From contig NZ_JANLGI010000024.1 in NCBI RefSeq assembly GCF_024655635.1, forward strand, positions 1-50,822: a stretch of 50,822 nt of DNA. Reading direction: 5' to 3'. The notes below the pieces were generated by a model. The model searched no databases, was not told the origin of the DNA, and worked only from the letters and a program-made list of their open reading frames with translations. The translations under genes were made by a program, and so were the position numbers. The DNA is from Allobosea sp. 47.2.35 (GTDB lineage Bacteria; Pseudomonadota; Alphaproteobacteria; Rhizobiales; Beijerinckiaceae). Positions 7,024 to 14,785 of this stretch are shown here, piece by piece; position 1 is the first letter of the stretch; each line of letters opens with the position of its first letter.

Positions 7024-8271
7024 CTACTTGGTTCGATCTGGTTTCGGGAGGCGGTTTTTCGCTTTCAGCTGCTTGGGTGTTGTCGCTTCTCCCGAAAGGA
7101 ATTTTGCCCACGCATCCATCAGCTTTCGGCGCTTATCAAGCGAATCGCCGCGTCGATAGGCTCGTTCAGTCTCATCGCCGACCACATGGGCAAGCGCGGT
7201 CTCGGCCAACTCTCGAGGGAAATCTGTCGTTTCCCCAGCCCAATCGCGAAAGGAACTACGAAATCCGTGCACGGTGATATCCGGTCGCTCCATCCTCTCG
7301 AGGAGATTCAGCATCGCCATGTTTGAGAGCGGCTTACCCTTCTTTTGGCCGGGGAAGACGTGATCTCCCTTCTTCAGCAGCTCCATCTCATCGAGGATTG
7401 CGAGGGCGCGCTCACCCAAAGGAACGCGATGCTCCTTGCCCGCCTTCATACGGGAGCCAGGAATAATCCACACGGCTCCTTTCCGCTGGATCTCGTTCCA
7501 TTGTGCCCCAATCACCTCCCCCGTTCGAGATGCGCAAAGGATCGTGAATTCTAAGGCTAAGGCCGAAACAGCGCGGCGCTTTCGGAGGTTGACCATAAAG
7601 GCTGGCATCTCCTGATACGGCAATGCCGGGTGGTGGCCTCGGTTCAGTCTTTTTCGTTTTGTGAGTAATTTATCGAGGTGTCCGCGCCATCTGGCGGGGT
7701 TTTCCCCTGTTCGCAGCCCCATAGCTTTCGCAGCATCCAAGACGCGCTCAATGCGGCCCCGAAGGCGAGATGCTGTCTCAGGCTTTGTGGTCCATATGGG
7801 CCTCAGGACATCGAGTACGTGCTCGGTTTCGACGTTATTGATAGCGAGTGGGCTGAGTGCGGCAGCATAGACCTTAAGTGTCTGCGTCCATTGCCAACGA
7901 TGCTTCTCGTTCCGGAATTCGCTTATGATGCTTTGAACCCACGTGTCGGCAAATTCCCCAAAGGTCTGCGCGCTGCCTTCAGTGGATTGTGACGCTGCCT
8001 TTTCGCGTTTACGGGCCTCGATTGGATTGGTGCCATCTCTCACTTGGCGGCGAGCGTCTATCGTTTTTTCTCTGGCCTCGGCTAGGGACACACCGGGGAA
8101 GCCGCCAAGACCCATCTCTTTGTGCTTCCCCTCCCACCGAAAGATGTAAAGCCATCTCTTTGCCCCGCTCGGATCGACGATGAGATAGAGCCCATTGCCG
8201 TCTCCATATCGCCCCGCCTTCGAGGTCTTTTGAATCGAGAGGGCGGAGAGCTTATTCACTGCGCGGGCCAT
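7024..8271 (-). CDS. P4-type tyrosine recombinase (integrase)
   Basis: A 415-residue integrase with an N-terminal arm-binding domain of the DUF4102 type (residues 1-90, Gly-Asp-Gly-Asn-Gly-Leu-Tyr-Leu motif), a core-binding domain (about 105-200) and a catalytic domain with Arg249, His335-x-x-Arg338, His362 and nucleophile Tyr372, all present. It catalyses strand exchange between element and chromosomal attachment sites. The length is normal for the family and the gene looks intact. It is the rightmost island gene; transcription runs into the element. Two GGGGTA repeats lie immediately upstream. P4-type integrases usually target a tRNA 3' end, yet none is evident next to it. Confidence 0.93.
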   Translation of the reverse strand: MARAVNKLSALSIQKTSKAGRYGDGNGLYLIVDPSGAKRWLYIFRWEGKHKEMGLGGFPGVSLAEAREKTIDARRQVRDGTNPIEARKREKAASQSTEGSAQTFGEFADTWVQSIISEFRNEKHRWQWTQTLKVYAAALSPLAINNVETEHVLDVLRPIWTTKPETASRLRGRIERVLDAAKAMGLRTGENPARWRGHLDKLLTKRKRLNRGHHPALPYQEMPAFMVNLRKRRAVSALALEFTILCASRTGEVIGAQWNEIQRKGAVWIIPGSRMKAGKEHRVPLGERALAILDEMELLKKGDHVFPGQKKGKPLSNMAMLNLLERMERPDITVHGFRSSFRDWAGETTDFPRELAETALAHVVGDETERAYRRGDSLDKRRKLMDAWAKFLSGEATTPKQLKAKNRLPKPDRTK

Positions 8272-8533
8272 TCGTACCCCAAAATTTACCCCAACAACTG
8301 CGGTGGATTGATATGGAGAGCGTCGTCCAGAAACAAGCTCCGGCTATGTGAAAATGCCGGATTTTGTTGGAATACTGGCTGAGAATGGCCGGCTATGGAC
8401 GGTAGCTTGGCGGACCTCAGCTCCACCAAGGCCTTCCTTCGAGACGCTGATGCCGAGCCACTCTTGGTGAGTGGCTGTGCGCGGATTCCGTCCCTCCCGA
8501 CGCTTGATGCCGTCCGGTCATGCTGGTGGGCTG
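8272..8533. other. Island-chromosome junction region
   Basis: This 262-base gap separates the integrase from putR and should contain the right attachment site if the integrase is at the element end. It holds a perfect 8-bp hairpin, AGCCACTC-TTGGT-GAGTGGCT (8456-8476). No complete cloverleaf tRNA could be drawn on either strand. I could not spot a second copy of any long segment elsewhere in the island, so the partner site may lie left of the window. Confidence 0.4.
8275..8292 (-). promoter_or_regulatory. Tandem GGGGTA repeats before the integrase start
   Basis: On the minus strand GGGGTA occurs twice with a 12-bp period (8292-8287 and 8280-8275), ending 3 bases before the integrase ATG. Similar T/G-rich tandem units are common just upstream of P4-type integrase genes. 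They occupy the ribosome-binding position, so they could be an integrase arm or autoregulatory site. Confidence 0.45.
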
Positions 8534-9010
8534 TCACCAGGTTTCCTTGACCGTCTCCATGGCGACATTGGTCGAGGTGTTCGCGACATGGGGCAGGTTC
8601 GAGATCTTCTCGCCCAGCACGGCCCGGTAGCGCCGGATGTCAGGCGTCCTGATCTTGAGGAGATAGTCGAAACGCCCGGCGATCATGTGGCACTCCTCGA
8701 CCTCCCTGATCTTCTTGACCTCCTCGTTGAATTTCGAGAGTGCCTTTTCCGTGGTATCGGACAGCTTCACCTCGGCAAAGGCGATGTGGTCGAGCTTGAG
8801 CTTCGCCGGATTGAGCGTTGCCCGGAAACCCTCGATATAACCGTCATCGACGAGCCGGCGGAAGCGGATCTGGCAGGGCGTCTTGGAGAGGCCGATCCGT
8901 GCGCCAAGCTCTGCGATTGAAATCCGGCCGTCCTCGCGGAGGACGTCGAGGATCTTCCGATCGAGCGCGTCCAAATCGCCTTCGTTTGGCATTTCCTTAG
9001 GCTTCTTCAC
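8534..9010 (-). CDS. putR: Lrp/AsnC-family activator of proline catabolism
   Basis: A 158-residue Lrp-family protein: N-terminal winged HTH (about residues 15-60, Leu-Asp-Arg-Lys-Ile-Leu and Ile-Gly-Leu-Ser-Lys-Thr-Pro) followed by the RAM effector-binding domain. In alphaproteobacteria a divergent Lrp-type PutR activates putA in response to proline; the divergent position here supports that name. The GTG at 9010 is preferred because GGAG lies 7 bases upstream; the frame could also start at a TTG (9016) or at ATG 8992. A perfect inverted repeat 16 bases upstream is a likely binding site, giving control of both putR and putA. Confidence 0.9.
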   Translation of the reverse strand: MKKPKEMPNEGDLDALDRKILDVLREDGRISIAELGARIGLSKTPCQIRFRRLVDDGYIEGFRATLNPAKLKLDHIAFAEVKLSDTTEKALSKFNEEVKKIREVEECHMIAGRFDYLLKIRTPDIRRYRAVLGEKISNLPHVANTSTNVAMETVKETW

Positions 9011-9025
9011 TTGCAATCTCCAAAT

Positions 9026-9047
9026 CTGAAGTCCGAATGGACTTCAG
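9026..9047. promoter_or_regulatory. Candidate PutR operator
   Basis: CTGAAGTCC and GGACTTCAG form perfect 9-bp arms around GAAT. The site lies between the divergent putR and putA genes, close to putR, as expected for an autoregulating Lrp-family activator that also controls putA. Not an assembly of simple sequence; it is the only strong dyad in the 145-base gap. Confidence 0.65.
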
Positions 9048-9155
9048 GATAGCGAAGATTGGACCGCCTGAGAATCGGGCTCATGATAAGCTCCGCGCAA
9101 GAACGGGAGAGGGGGTGCCCTCGGCCCGTCACGTTCGAACCTGCCGGGACAAGCC

Positions 9156-12100
9156 ATGAGCCAAGCCACCGCTTCCGCCGTCGCCACCGCCACCAGCCCG
9201 GCGCCCTTCACGGGCTTCGCCCCGCCGATCCGCGAGCAGTCGCCGCTGCGTCAGGCGATCACCGCCGCCTATCGCCGGCCCGAGACCGAATGCCTGCCGC
9301 CTTTGCTGGCGGCCGCGAAGCTCGCGCCGGCGAGCAAGCAGGAGATCGCGCGCACGGGGCGCAAGCTGATCGAGGCGCTGCGGGCCAAGCACAAGGGCAC
9401 CGGCGTCGAGGGGCTGGTCCAGGAATATTCGCTCTCCAGCCAGGAAGGCGTCGCGCTGATGTGCCTCGCCGAAGCTCTGCTGCGCATTCCGGACACGGCG
9501 ACGCGCGATGCGCTGATCCGCGACAAGATCGCCGATGGCGACTGGAAGTCGCATGTCGGCGGCGGCAAGTCGCTCTTCGTCAATGCCGCGACCTGGGGCC
9601 TCGTCGTCACCGGCAAGCTGACCTCCACCGTCAATGACCGCAGCCTCGCCGCCGCCCTGACGCGCCTCATCGCCCGTGCGGGCGAGCCGGTAATCCGGCG
9701 CGGCGTCGACATGGCGATGCGGATGATGGGCGAGCAGTTCGTCACCGGCGAGACGATCGACGAGGCGCTGAAGCGCGCCCGCCCGCTCGAGGCGCGGGGC
9801 TTCCGCTATTCCTATGACATGCTCGGTGAGGCCGCGACGACCGCCGCCGACGCCGCCCGCTATTACCGCGACTACGAGAACGCGATCCATGCTATTGGCC
9901 GGGCCGCCAACGGGCGCGGCGTCTATGAAGGTCCGGGCATCTCGATCAAGCTCTCGGCGCTGCATCCGCGCTATAGCCGCGCCCAGGCCGGCCGCGTGAT
10001 GAGCGAATTGCTGCCGCTCGTGCGCGAGCTCGCGCTGATCGCCAAGAGCTACGATATCGGCCTCAACATCGATGCCGAGGAAGCCGACCGGCTGGAGCTC
10101 TCGCTCGACCTGCTGGAGGCGCTGAGCTTCGACAACGCGCTGCAGGGCTGGAACGGCCTCGGCTTCGTGGTGCAGGCCTATGGCAAGCGCTGCCCCTTCG
10201 TGCTCGACTGGATCATCGATCTCGCCCGCCGCTCCGGCCGGCGCATGATGGTGCGCCTGGTCAAGGGCGCCTATTGGGACGCCGAGATCAAGCGAGCCCA
10301 GGTCGACGGGCTCGCCGATTTCCCGGTCTATACCCGCAAGGTCCACACCGACGTCGCCTATGTCGCCTGCGCCCGCAAGTTGCTGGCGGCCCCCGACGCG
10401 ATCTTCCCGCAATTCGCGACGCATAACGCCCAGACGCTGGCGACGATCTATCATCTCGCCGGCAGCGACTTCGCGGTCGGCAAATACGAGTTCCAGTGCC
10501 TGCACGGCATGGGCGAGCCGCTCTATGACGAGGTCGTCGGCCAGGACAATCTCGACCGGCCCTGCCGCATCTATGCGCCGGTCGGCACCCATGAGACGCT
10601 GCTCGCCTATCTCGTTCGCCGCCTGCTCGAGAACGGCGCGAACTCCTCCTTCGTCAACCGTATCTCCGACCCGAAGGTGACGATCGACTCGCTCGTTGCC
10701 GACCCCGTCGATGTCGTCGAGGCGATGCCGGTCATCGGCATGCTGCACGACCAGATCGCGCTGCCGGAGAATCTCTACGGTGCCGATCGCACCAATTCTG
10801 GGGGTATCGACCTCTCGAACGAGGCGGCTTTGGCCGAGCTGGCCGGCAATCTCGCCGCGACAGTCGGGCAGAACTGGCATGCGGTGCCGCTGCTGGCGGA
10901 TAACTCGACTGCGGGCACGACGCGGCCGATCCTCAACCCGGCGGATCATTCCGATGTCGTCGGACAGGTCACCGAGCTTGCGGTCGAGGATGCCCAGAAG
11001 ATTGCGCGCCTCGCCGCCGAGGGCAGCAAGGCCTGGGCCGCCGTGTCCCCGGCCGAGCGCGCCGCCTGCCTCGACCGCGCCGCCGACATCATGCAGGCGC
11101 GCATCGAGACACTGATGGGCATCGCCATGCGCGAGGCCGGCAAATCGGCCGCCAATGCGATCAGCGAGGTGCGCGAGGCCATCGACTTCCTCCGCTACTA
11201 TGCCGATCAGGCGCGCAAGACGCTGGGGCCGGCGCATGCGCCGCTCGGGCCGATCGTCTGCATCAGCCCGTGGAACTTCCCGCTGGCGATCTTCACGGGC
11301 CAGGTCGCGGCGGCGCTCGTCGCCGGCAATGCGGTGATGGCGAAGCCCGCCGGCGTCACGCCGATCATCGCGCATGAGAGCGTCAGGATCCTGCACGAGG
11401 CCGGCGTCCCGCGTGGTGCCTTGCAGTTCACGCCCGGCAGCGGACGTTTCGGTGCGGCGATGATCGCGGCACCGGAGACTGCGGGCGTGATGTTCACCGG
11501 CTCGACCGAGGTCGCGCGCGGCATCCAGGCGCAGTTGGCCGAGCGCCTTTCGACTGAGGGCAAGCCGATCCCGCTGATCGCCGAGACCGGCGGCCAGAAC
11601 GGCATGATCGTCGATTCCTCGGCGCTGGCCGAGCAGGTCGTCGCCGATGTCATCGCCTCGGCCTTCGACAGCGCCGGCCAGCGCTGCTCGGCTCTACGCG
11701 TGCTCTGTCTGCAGCAGGATATCGCCGACCGGACGCTGCACATGCTTCAGGGCGCGCTGAAGGAACTGACCATCGGCCGCACCGACAAGCTCAGCGTCGA
11801 TATCGGCCCGGTGATCAGCGAGGGTGCCCAGCGCGAGATCGACGATCATGTCGCGCGCATGCGCGGCCTTGGCCGCAAGGTCGAGCAGCTCCCGCTGCCG
11901 GACGCCGCGGCGAAGGGCACCTTCGTGCCGCCGACCATCGTCGAATTGAAGAGCCTATCCGACCTGAAGCGCGAGGTCTTCGGCCCCGTGCTCCACGTCA
12001 TCCGCTATCAGCGCGACGATCTCGACAAGCTGATCGACGAGGTCAACGGCTCCGGCTACGGCCTGACCTTCGGCCTGCATACGCGGCTCGACGAGACGAT

Positions 12101-12857
12101 CGCCCATGTCACCAGCCGCATCAAGGCGGGCAATCTCTACGTGAACCGCAACATCATCGGCGCGGTGGTCGGGGTGCAGCCCTTCGGCGGGCGCGGGCTT
12201 TCCGGCACCGGGCCGAAGGCGGGCGGACCGCTCTATATCGGCCGCCTCGTGCGCAAGGCGCCGATCCCGCCGCAGCACAGCTCGATCCATACCGATCCGG
12301 CCGTGCTCGAATATGCCGCCTGGCTCGCGGGCAAGGGGCTGAGCACTGAGGCGAACACCGCCCGCGAGATCGGCGGCCATTCGGCACTCGGTCTCCATGT
12401 CGAGCTGGCCGGCCCGGTCGGTGAGCGCAATCTCTATGCGCTGCATCCACGCGGCCGCATCCTGCTCGTGCCGCAGACCGAAGCCGGCCTCTACCAGCAG
12501 GTCGCGGCGGCGCTGGCGACGGGCAACCAGCTCGTCATCGATTCGGCCTCCGGGCTGAAGGGCGCTCTCTCGGGCCTGCCGGCGAGTGTCGAAGCCCGCA
12601 TCGGCTGGACCTCGGACTGGGAGGCCGACGGCCCGTTCTCCGGCGCGCTGGTCGAGGGTGATACCCAACGGATCGGCGAGGTGAACCGCCGCATCGCCCA
12701 GCTTTCCGGCCCGCTCGTGCTGGTCCAGGCGGCGAGCACGGAAGAGCTGAAGCGCGATCCGGACGCCTATTGCCTGAACTGGCTGCTGGAGGAGGTTTCG
12801 ACCTCGATCAACACCACAGCGGCCGGCGGCAATGCCAGCTTGATGACCATCGGCTGA
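9156..12857 (+). CDS. putA: Bifunctional proline dehydrogenase / glutamate-semialdehyde dehydrogenase
   Basis: This is a 1233-residue PutA. An N-terminal alpha region is followed by the FAD-binding proline dehydrogenase barrel (about 150-480), the NAD-dependent aldehyde dehydrogenase domain (about 530-1000; Glu810 of Glu-Thr-Gly-Gly and catalytic Cys844) and a C-terminal aldehyde-dehydrogenase-like extension. It oxidises L-proline to pyrroline-5-carboxylate and then to glutamate, channelling the intermediate. There is no N-terminal ribbon-helix-helix domain, so unlike the E. coli protein it cannot be its own repressor; the divergent PutR fills that role. The size fits the branch with the extra C-terminal domain. 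A hydroxyproline-to-proline pathway follows directly downstream. Confidence 0.97.
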   Translation: MSQATASAVATATSPAPFTGFAPPIREQSPLRQAITAAYRRPETECLPPLLAAAKLAPASKQEIARTGRKLIEALRAKHKGTGVEGLVQEYSLSSQEGVALMCLAEALLRIPDTATRDALIRDKIADGDWKSHVGGGKSLFVNAATWGLVVTGKLTSTVNDRSLAAALTRLIARAGEPVIRRGVDMAMRMMGEQFVTGETIDEALKRARPLEARGFRYSYDMLGEAATTAADAARYYRDYENAIHAIGRAANGRGVYEGPGISIKLSALHPRYSRAQAGRVMSELLPLVRELALIAKSYDIGLNIDAEEADRLELSLDLLEALSFDNALQGWNGLGFVVQAYGKRCPFVLDWIIDLARRSGRRMMVRLVKGAYWDAEIKRAQVDGLADFPVYTRKVHTDVAYVACARKLLAAPDAIFPQFATHNAQTLATIYHLAGSDFAVGKYEFQCLHGMGEPLYDEVVGQDNLDRPCRIYAPVGTHETLLAYLVRRLLENGANSSFVNRISDPKVTIDSLVADPVDVVEAMPVIGMLHDQIALPENLYGADRTNSGGIDLSNEAALAELAGNLAATVGQNWHAVPLLADNSTAGTTRPILNPADHSDVVGQVTELAVEDAQKIARLAAEGSKAWAAVSPAERAACLDRAADIMQARIETLMGIAMREAGKSAANAISEVREAIDFLRYYADQARKTLGPAHAPLGPIVCISPWNFPLAIFTGQVAAALVAGNAVMAKPAGVTPIIAHESVRILHEAGVPRGALQFTPGSGRFGAAMIAAPETAGVMFTGSTEVARGIQAQLAERLSTEGKPIPLIAETGGQNGMIVDSSALAEQVVADVIASAFDSAGQRCSALRVLCLQQDIADRTLHMLQGALKELTIGRTDKLSVDIGPVISEGAQREIDDHVARMRGLGRKVEQLPLPDAAAKGTFVPPTIVELKSLSDLKREVFGPVLHVIRYQRDDLDKLIDEVNGSGYGLTFGLHTRLDETIAHVTSRIKAGNLYVNRNIIGAVVGVQPFGGRGLSGTGPKAGGPLYIGRLVRKAPIPPQHSSIHTDPAVLEYAAWLAGKGLSTEANTAREIGGHSALGLHVELAGPVGERNLYALHPRGRILLVPQTEAGLYQQVAAALATGNQLVIDSASGLKGALSGLPASVEARIGWTSDWEADGPFSGALVEGDTQRIGEVNRRIAQLSGPLVLVQAASTEELKRDPDAYCLNWLLEEVSTSINTTAAGGNASLMTIG

Positions 12858-12871
12858 GCCGAAGAATGCGC

Positions 12872-12905
12872 GTTCAGGCGTTACCCTTGCGGGCGGCGCC
12901 TGAAC
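12872..12905. terminator. Inverted repeat after putA
   Basis: GTTCAGGCG (12872-12880) and CGCCTGAAC (12897-12905) are perfect 9-bp arms around a 16-base spacer, 15 bases after the putA stop. No T-tract follows, so it may act as an intercistronic hairpin or a protein site in front of the dehydratase gene rather than a classical terminator. Confidence 0.4.
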
Positions 12906-12947
12906 CTGCTCAAGGCTGTCCGGGACACAGCGGCACCAGGGGGAATT

Positions 12948-13955
12948 ATGCAGGCCGATCGCGTCATCCAGACCGTCGAGGCTCATACCGGCGGCGAGCC
13001 TTTCCGGATCGTGACCAGCGGCTTGCCGCGATTGCCCGGTAAGACGATCGTTCAGCGCCGCGACTGGGTGAAGAACAATATCGACGAGATCCGGCAGGCG
13101 CTGATCTTCGAGCCGCGCGGCCATGCCGACATGTATGCGGGCTACCTGACCGAGCCGGTCTCAGCCCAAGCCGATTTCGGCATCATCTTCGTGCATAACG
13201 AGGGCTATAGCGACCATTGCGGCCATGGTGTCATCGCGCTCGCGACCGCGGCCGTCGAGCTCGGCTGGGTCGAGCGCACGGAGCCGGAGACGCGGGTCGG
13301 GATCGATGCGCCCTGCGGCTTCATCGAGGCCTTCGTGACCTGGGACGGGAAGCGCGCCGCCAGCGTGCGCTTCGTCAACGTGCCCTCCTATCTGGTTCAT
13401 CGCGACGTCAGCGTCGAGACGCCGAGCTTCGGCAAGGTCACCGGCGACATCGCCTTCGGCGGTGCCTTCTATTTTTACACGGATGGCCGCCCCTTCGGCC
13501 TCGCGATCCGGCGCGAGAATGCCGAGGCGCTGATCCGCTTCGGCGCCGAGGTAAAGATCGCCGCCAACAAGGCCTTCCCGGTCGTGCACCCGGACATACC
13601 GGAGCTGAACCATATCTACGGCACGATTATCGATGGCGATCCGCTCGACCCGAAGGCAACGCAGGCCAATTGCTGCATCTTCGCCGACCGGCAGCTCGAT
13701 CGCTCGCCGACAGGCTCCGGCACGGCCGGGCGCACCGCGCTGCTCCATGCCAAGGGGCTGCTGAAGCCCGGTCAGGTTCTGGTCAACGAATCCATCGTCG
13801 GCTCGATCATGACGGGCCGTGTCCTGCAGGAGACCAGGCTCGGAGAGATCGAGGCGATCATCCCGGAAGTCTCGGGCAGCGCGCATCTCTGCGGCCAGGC
13901 GACATGGTTCATCGACCGCGACGACCCGCTGCGGCACGGCTTCCTGCTACGATAG
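12948..13955 (+). CDS. trans-3-hydroxy-L-proline dehydratase (proline racemase family)
   Basis: A 335-residue member of the proline racemase family. The first catalytic Cys is kept (Cys91 in His-Cys-Gly-His-Gly), but the second position, Cys in racemases and 4-hydroxyproline epimerases, is Thr255 (Arg-Ser-Pro-Thr-Gly-Ser-Gly-Thr). The Cys/Thr pair marks trans-3-hydroxy-L-proline dehydratases, which make pyrroline-2-carboxylate. The start ATG follows AGGGGGA. It lies 90 bases after putA and is followed by a GntR regulator. With the Ldh2-family reductase at 17677-18738 and PutA it would complete a route from trans-3-hydroxyproline to glutamate. Substrate is inferred from the residue pair and context. 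Confidence 0.88.
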   Translation: MQADRVIQTVEAHTGGEPFRIVTSGLPRLPGKTIVQRRDWVKNNIDEIRQALIFEPRGHADMYAGYLTEPVSAQADFGIIFVHNEGYSDHCGHGVIALATAAVELGWVERTEPETRVGIDAPCGFIEAFVTWDGKRAASVRFVNVPSYLVHRDVSVETPSFGKVTGDIAFGGAFYFYTDGRPFGLAIRRENAEALIRFGAEVKIAANKAFPVVHPDIPELNHIYGTIIDGDPLDPKATQANCCIFADRQLDRSPTGSGTAGRTALLHAKGLLKPGQVLVNESIVGSIMTGRVLQETRLGEIEAIIPEVSGSAHLCGQATWFIDRDDPLRHGFLLR

Positions 13956-14049
13956 CGCGCCCGAATGCCCTGGCGTCTCCGGGGTTGAATTGTCCATTCC
14001 GGCCGAAGGGCATGCCCTGCGCGAGGGGGCGCCCAGCCGCGCGCTTGCA

Positions 14050-14077
14050 TTGACAGCTTCTGTATCCTGGATACCAT
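14050..14077 (+). promoter_or_regulatory. Predicted promoter of the GntR-ALDH-amidase operon
   Basis: TTGACA (14050-14055) and TACCAT (14072-14077) are spaced by 16 bases, a good sigma-70-type promoter for this GC-rich genome. The start codon at 14101 would follow a very short leader. An exact dyad overlaps the spacer and -10 element. Confidence 0.55.
14062..14074. promoter_or_regulatory. Candidate GntR operator (autoregulation)
   Basis: GTATCC-T-GGATAC is a perfect 13-bp dyad with the size and GTA/TAC ends typical of FCD-type GntR operators. It lies over the -10 element of the predicted promoter, 27 bases before the GntR start, so binding would block transcription of the operon. Confidence 0.6.
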
Positions 14078-14100
14078 TTTCGGCGATTGTGGAGACGTCG

Positions 14101-14784
14101 ATGGGCCAGGTGCTCGCATGGCGCAGCCAGTCGCGCCTGCTCGACGAAGTGGCGCAGGCCCTGCGCGAACGCATCTATGCCGGGGTCTACGCGCCCGGCG
14201 CAACGCTCAGGCAGGAGCGGATCGCGGCCGAGTTCGGCATCAGCCGGACGCCGCTGCGCGAGGCCTTCCGTGTGCTGGAGCGCGACGGGCTCGTCGTGAA
14301 CAAGCCGGGCAGCGGGGTCAGGGTGGCGACGGCCGATCTGCCGAAACTGCTTGATGCCTATGCCGTGCGCGAGGCGATGGACGGTGTCGCGGCGCGCCAT
14401 GCCGCCGAGCGCGCGACGGCCGCCCAAATCAGGGAGCTGGCGAAGCTGGTCGAGCGTCAGCGCAAGCTGATCGCGGACTGGAACGCGAGTGACTATTCCC
14501 AGTCGAATATCGATTTCCATCTGGCGATCATCGATGCGGCCGGGAATGCCTCTTTGCCGCCACTCGTGCCGCTGCTGCACCTGACCTCCCAGGTTTTCGC
14601 GCCGGCCTTCGCACTGTCCTGCGAGCGGGCCGCCGCCGCGGTCGCCGAGCACGGCGACATTCTCGACGCCATCCGGAAGCGCCAGCCCGACGACGCCGAG
14701 CGCGTCGCGCGGGCTCATATCCATGCGACGGCTGTCCGCCTCAAGGCGCAGCTCGCCGAAAAGCAGAAACCCATCGAGGCCTGA
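14101..14784 (+). CDS. GntR-family regulator, FCD (FadR) subfamily
   Basis: A 227-residue regulator: winged HTH (about residues 8-75, with Phe-Gly-Ile-Ser-Arg-Thr-Pro-Leu-Arg-Glu-Ala) and an all-helical FCD ligand-binding domain (about 85-215) with the usual Asp/His metal-binding positions (Phe-His-Leu-Ala-Ile). The frame is open upstream to 13819, but ATG 14101 is chosen since GGAG lies 6 bases before it and the HTH then starts at the normal distance. It is the first gene of a three-gene operon with the aldehyde dehydrogenase and amidase, and probably represses it through the dyad at 14062-14074. The effector is unknown; an amide, amino acid or hydroxyproline-derived metabolite is plausible. 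Confidence 0.9.
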   Translation: MGQVLAWRSQSRLLDEVAQALRERIYAGVYAPGATLRQERIAAEFGISRTPLREAFRVLERDGLVVNKPGSGVRVATADLPKLLDAYAVREAMDGVAARHAAERATAAQIRELAKLVERQRKLIADWNASDYSQSNIDFHLAIIDAAGNASLPPLVPLLHLTSQVFAPAFALSCERAAAAVAEHGDILDAIRKRQPDDAERVARAHIHATAVRLKAQLAEKQKPIEA

Positions 14785-14785
14785 C

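Noticed and set aside
8440..8510. Possible tRNA fragment near the integrase
   Set aside because: The 8-bp hairpin and a GGATTCC stretch look faintly like tRNA arms, but acceptor and T arms do not pair.
8286..8537. 83-codon minus-strand frame between putR and the integrase
   Set aside because: Overlaps the putR stop, no ribosome site and no recognisable motif; it covers the presumed attachment region.
9129..11396. Long open frame on the minus strand across putA
   Set aside because: It lies opposite a clear PutA, has a low-complexity Arg/Asp/Ala-rich translation with no domain, and arises from GC-rich third codon positions.
14723..14785. Upstream extension of the aldehyde dehydrogenase into the GntR gene
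   Set aside because: The added residues are the GntR C-terminus out of frame; the GTG at 14786 has a ribosome site and gives the family-normal N-terminus.
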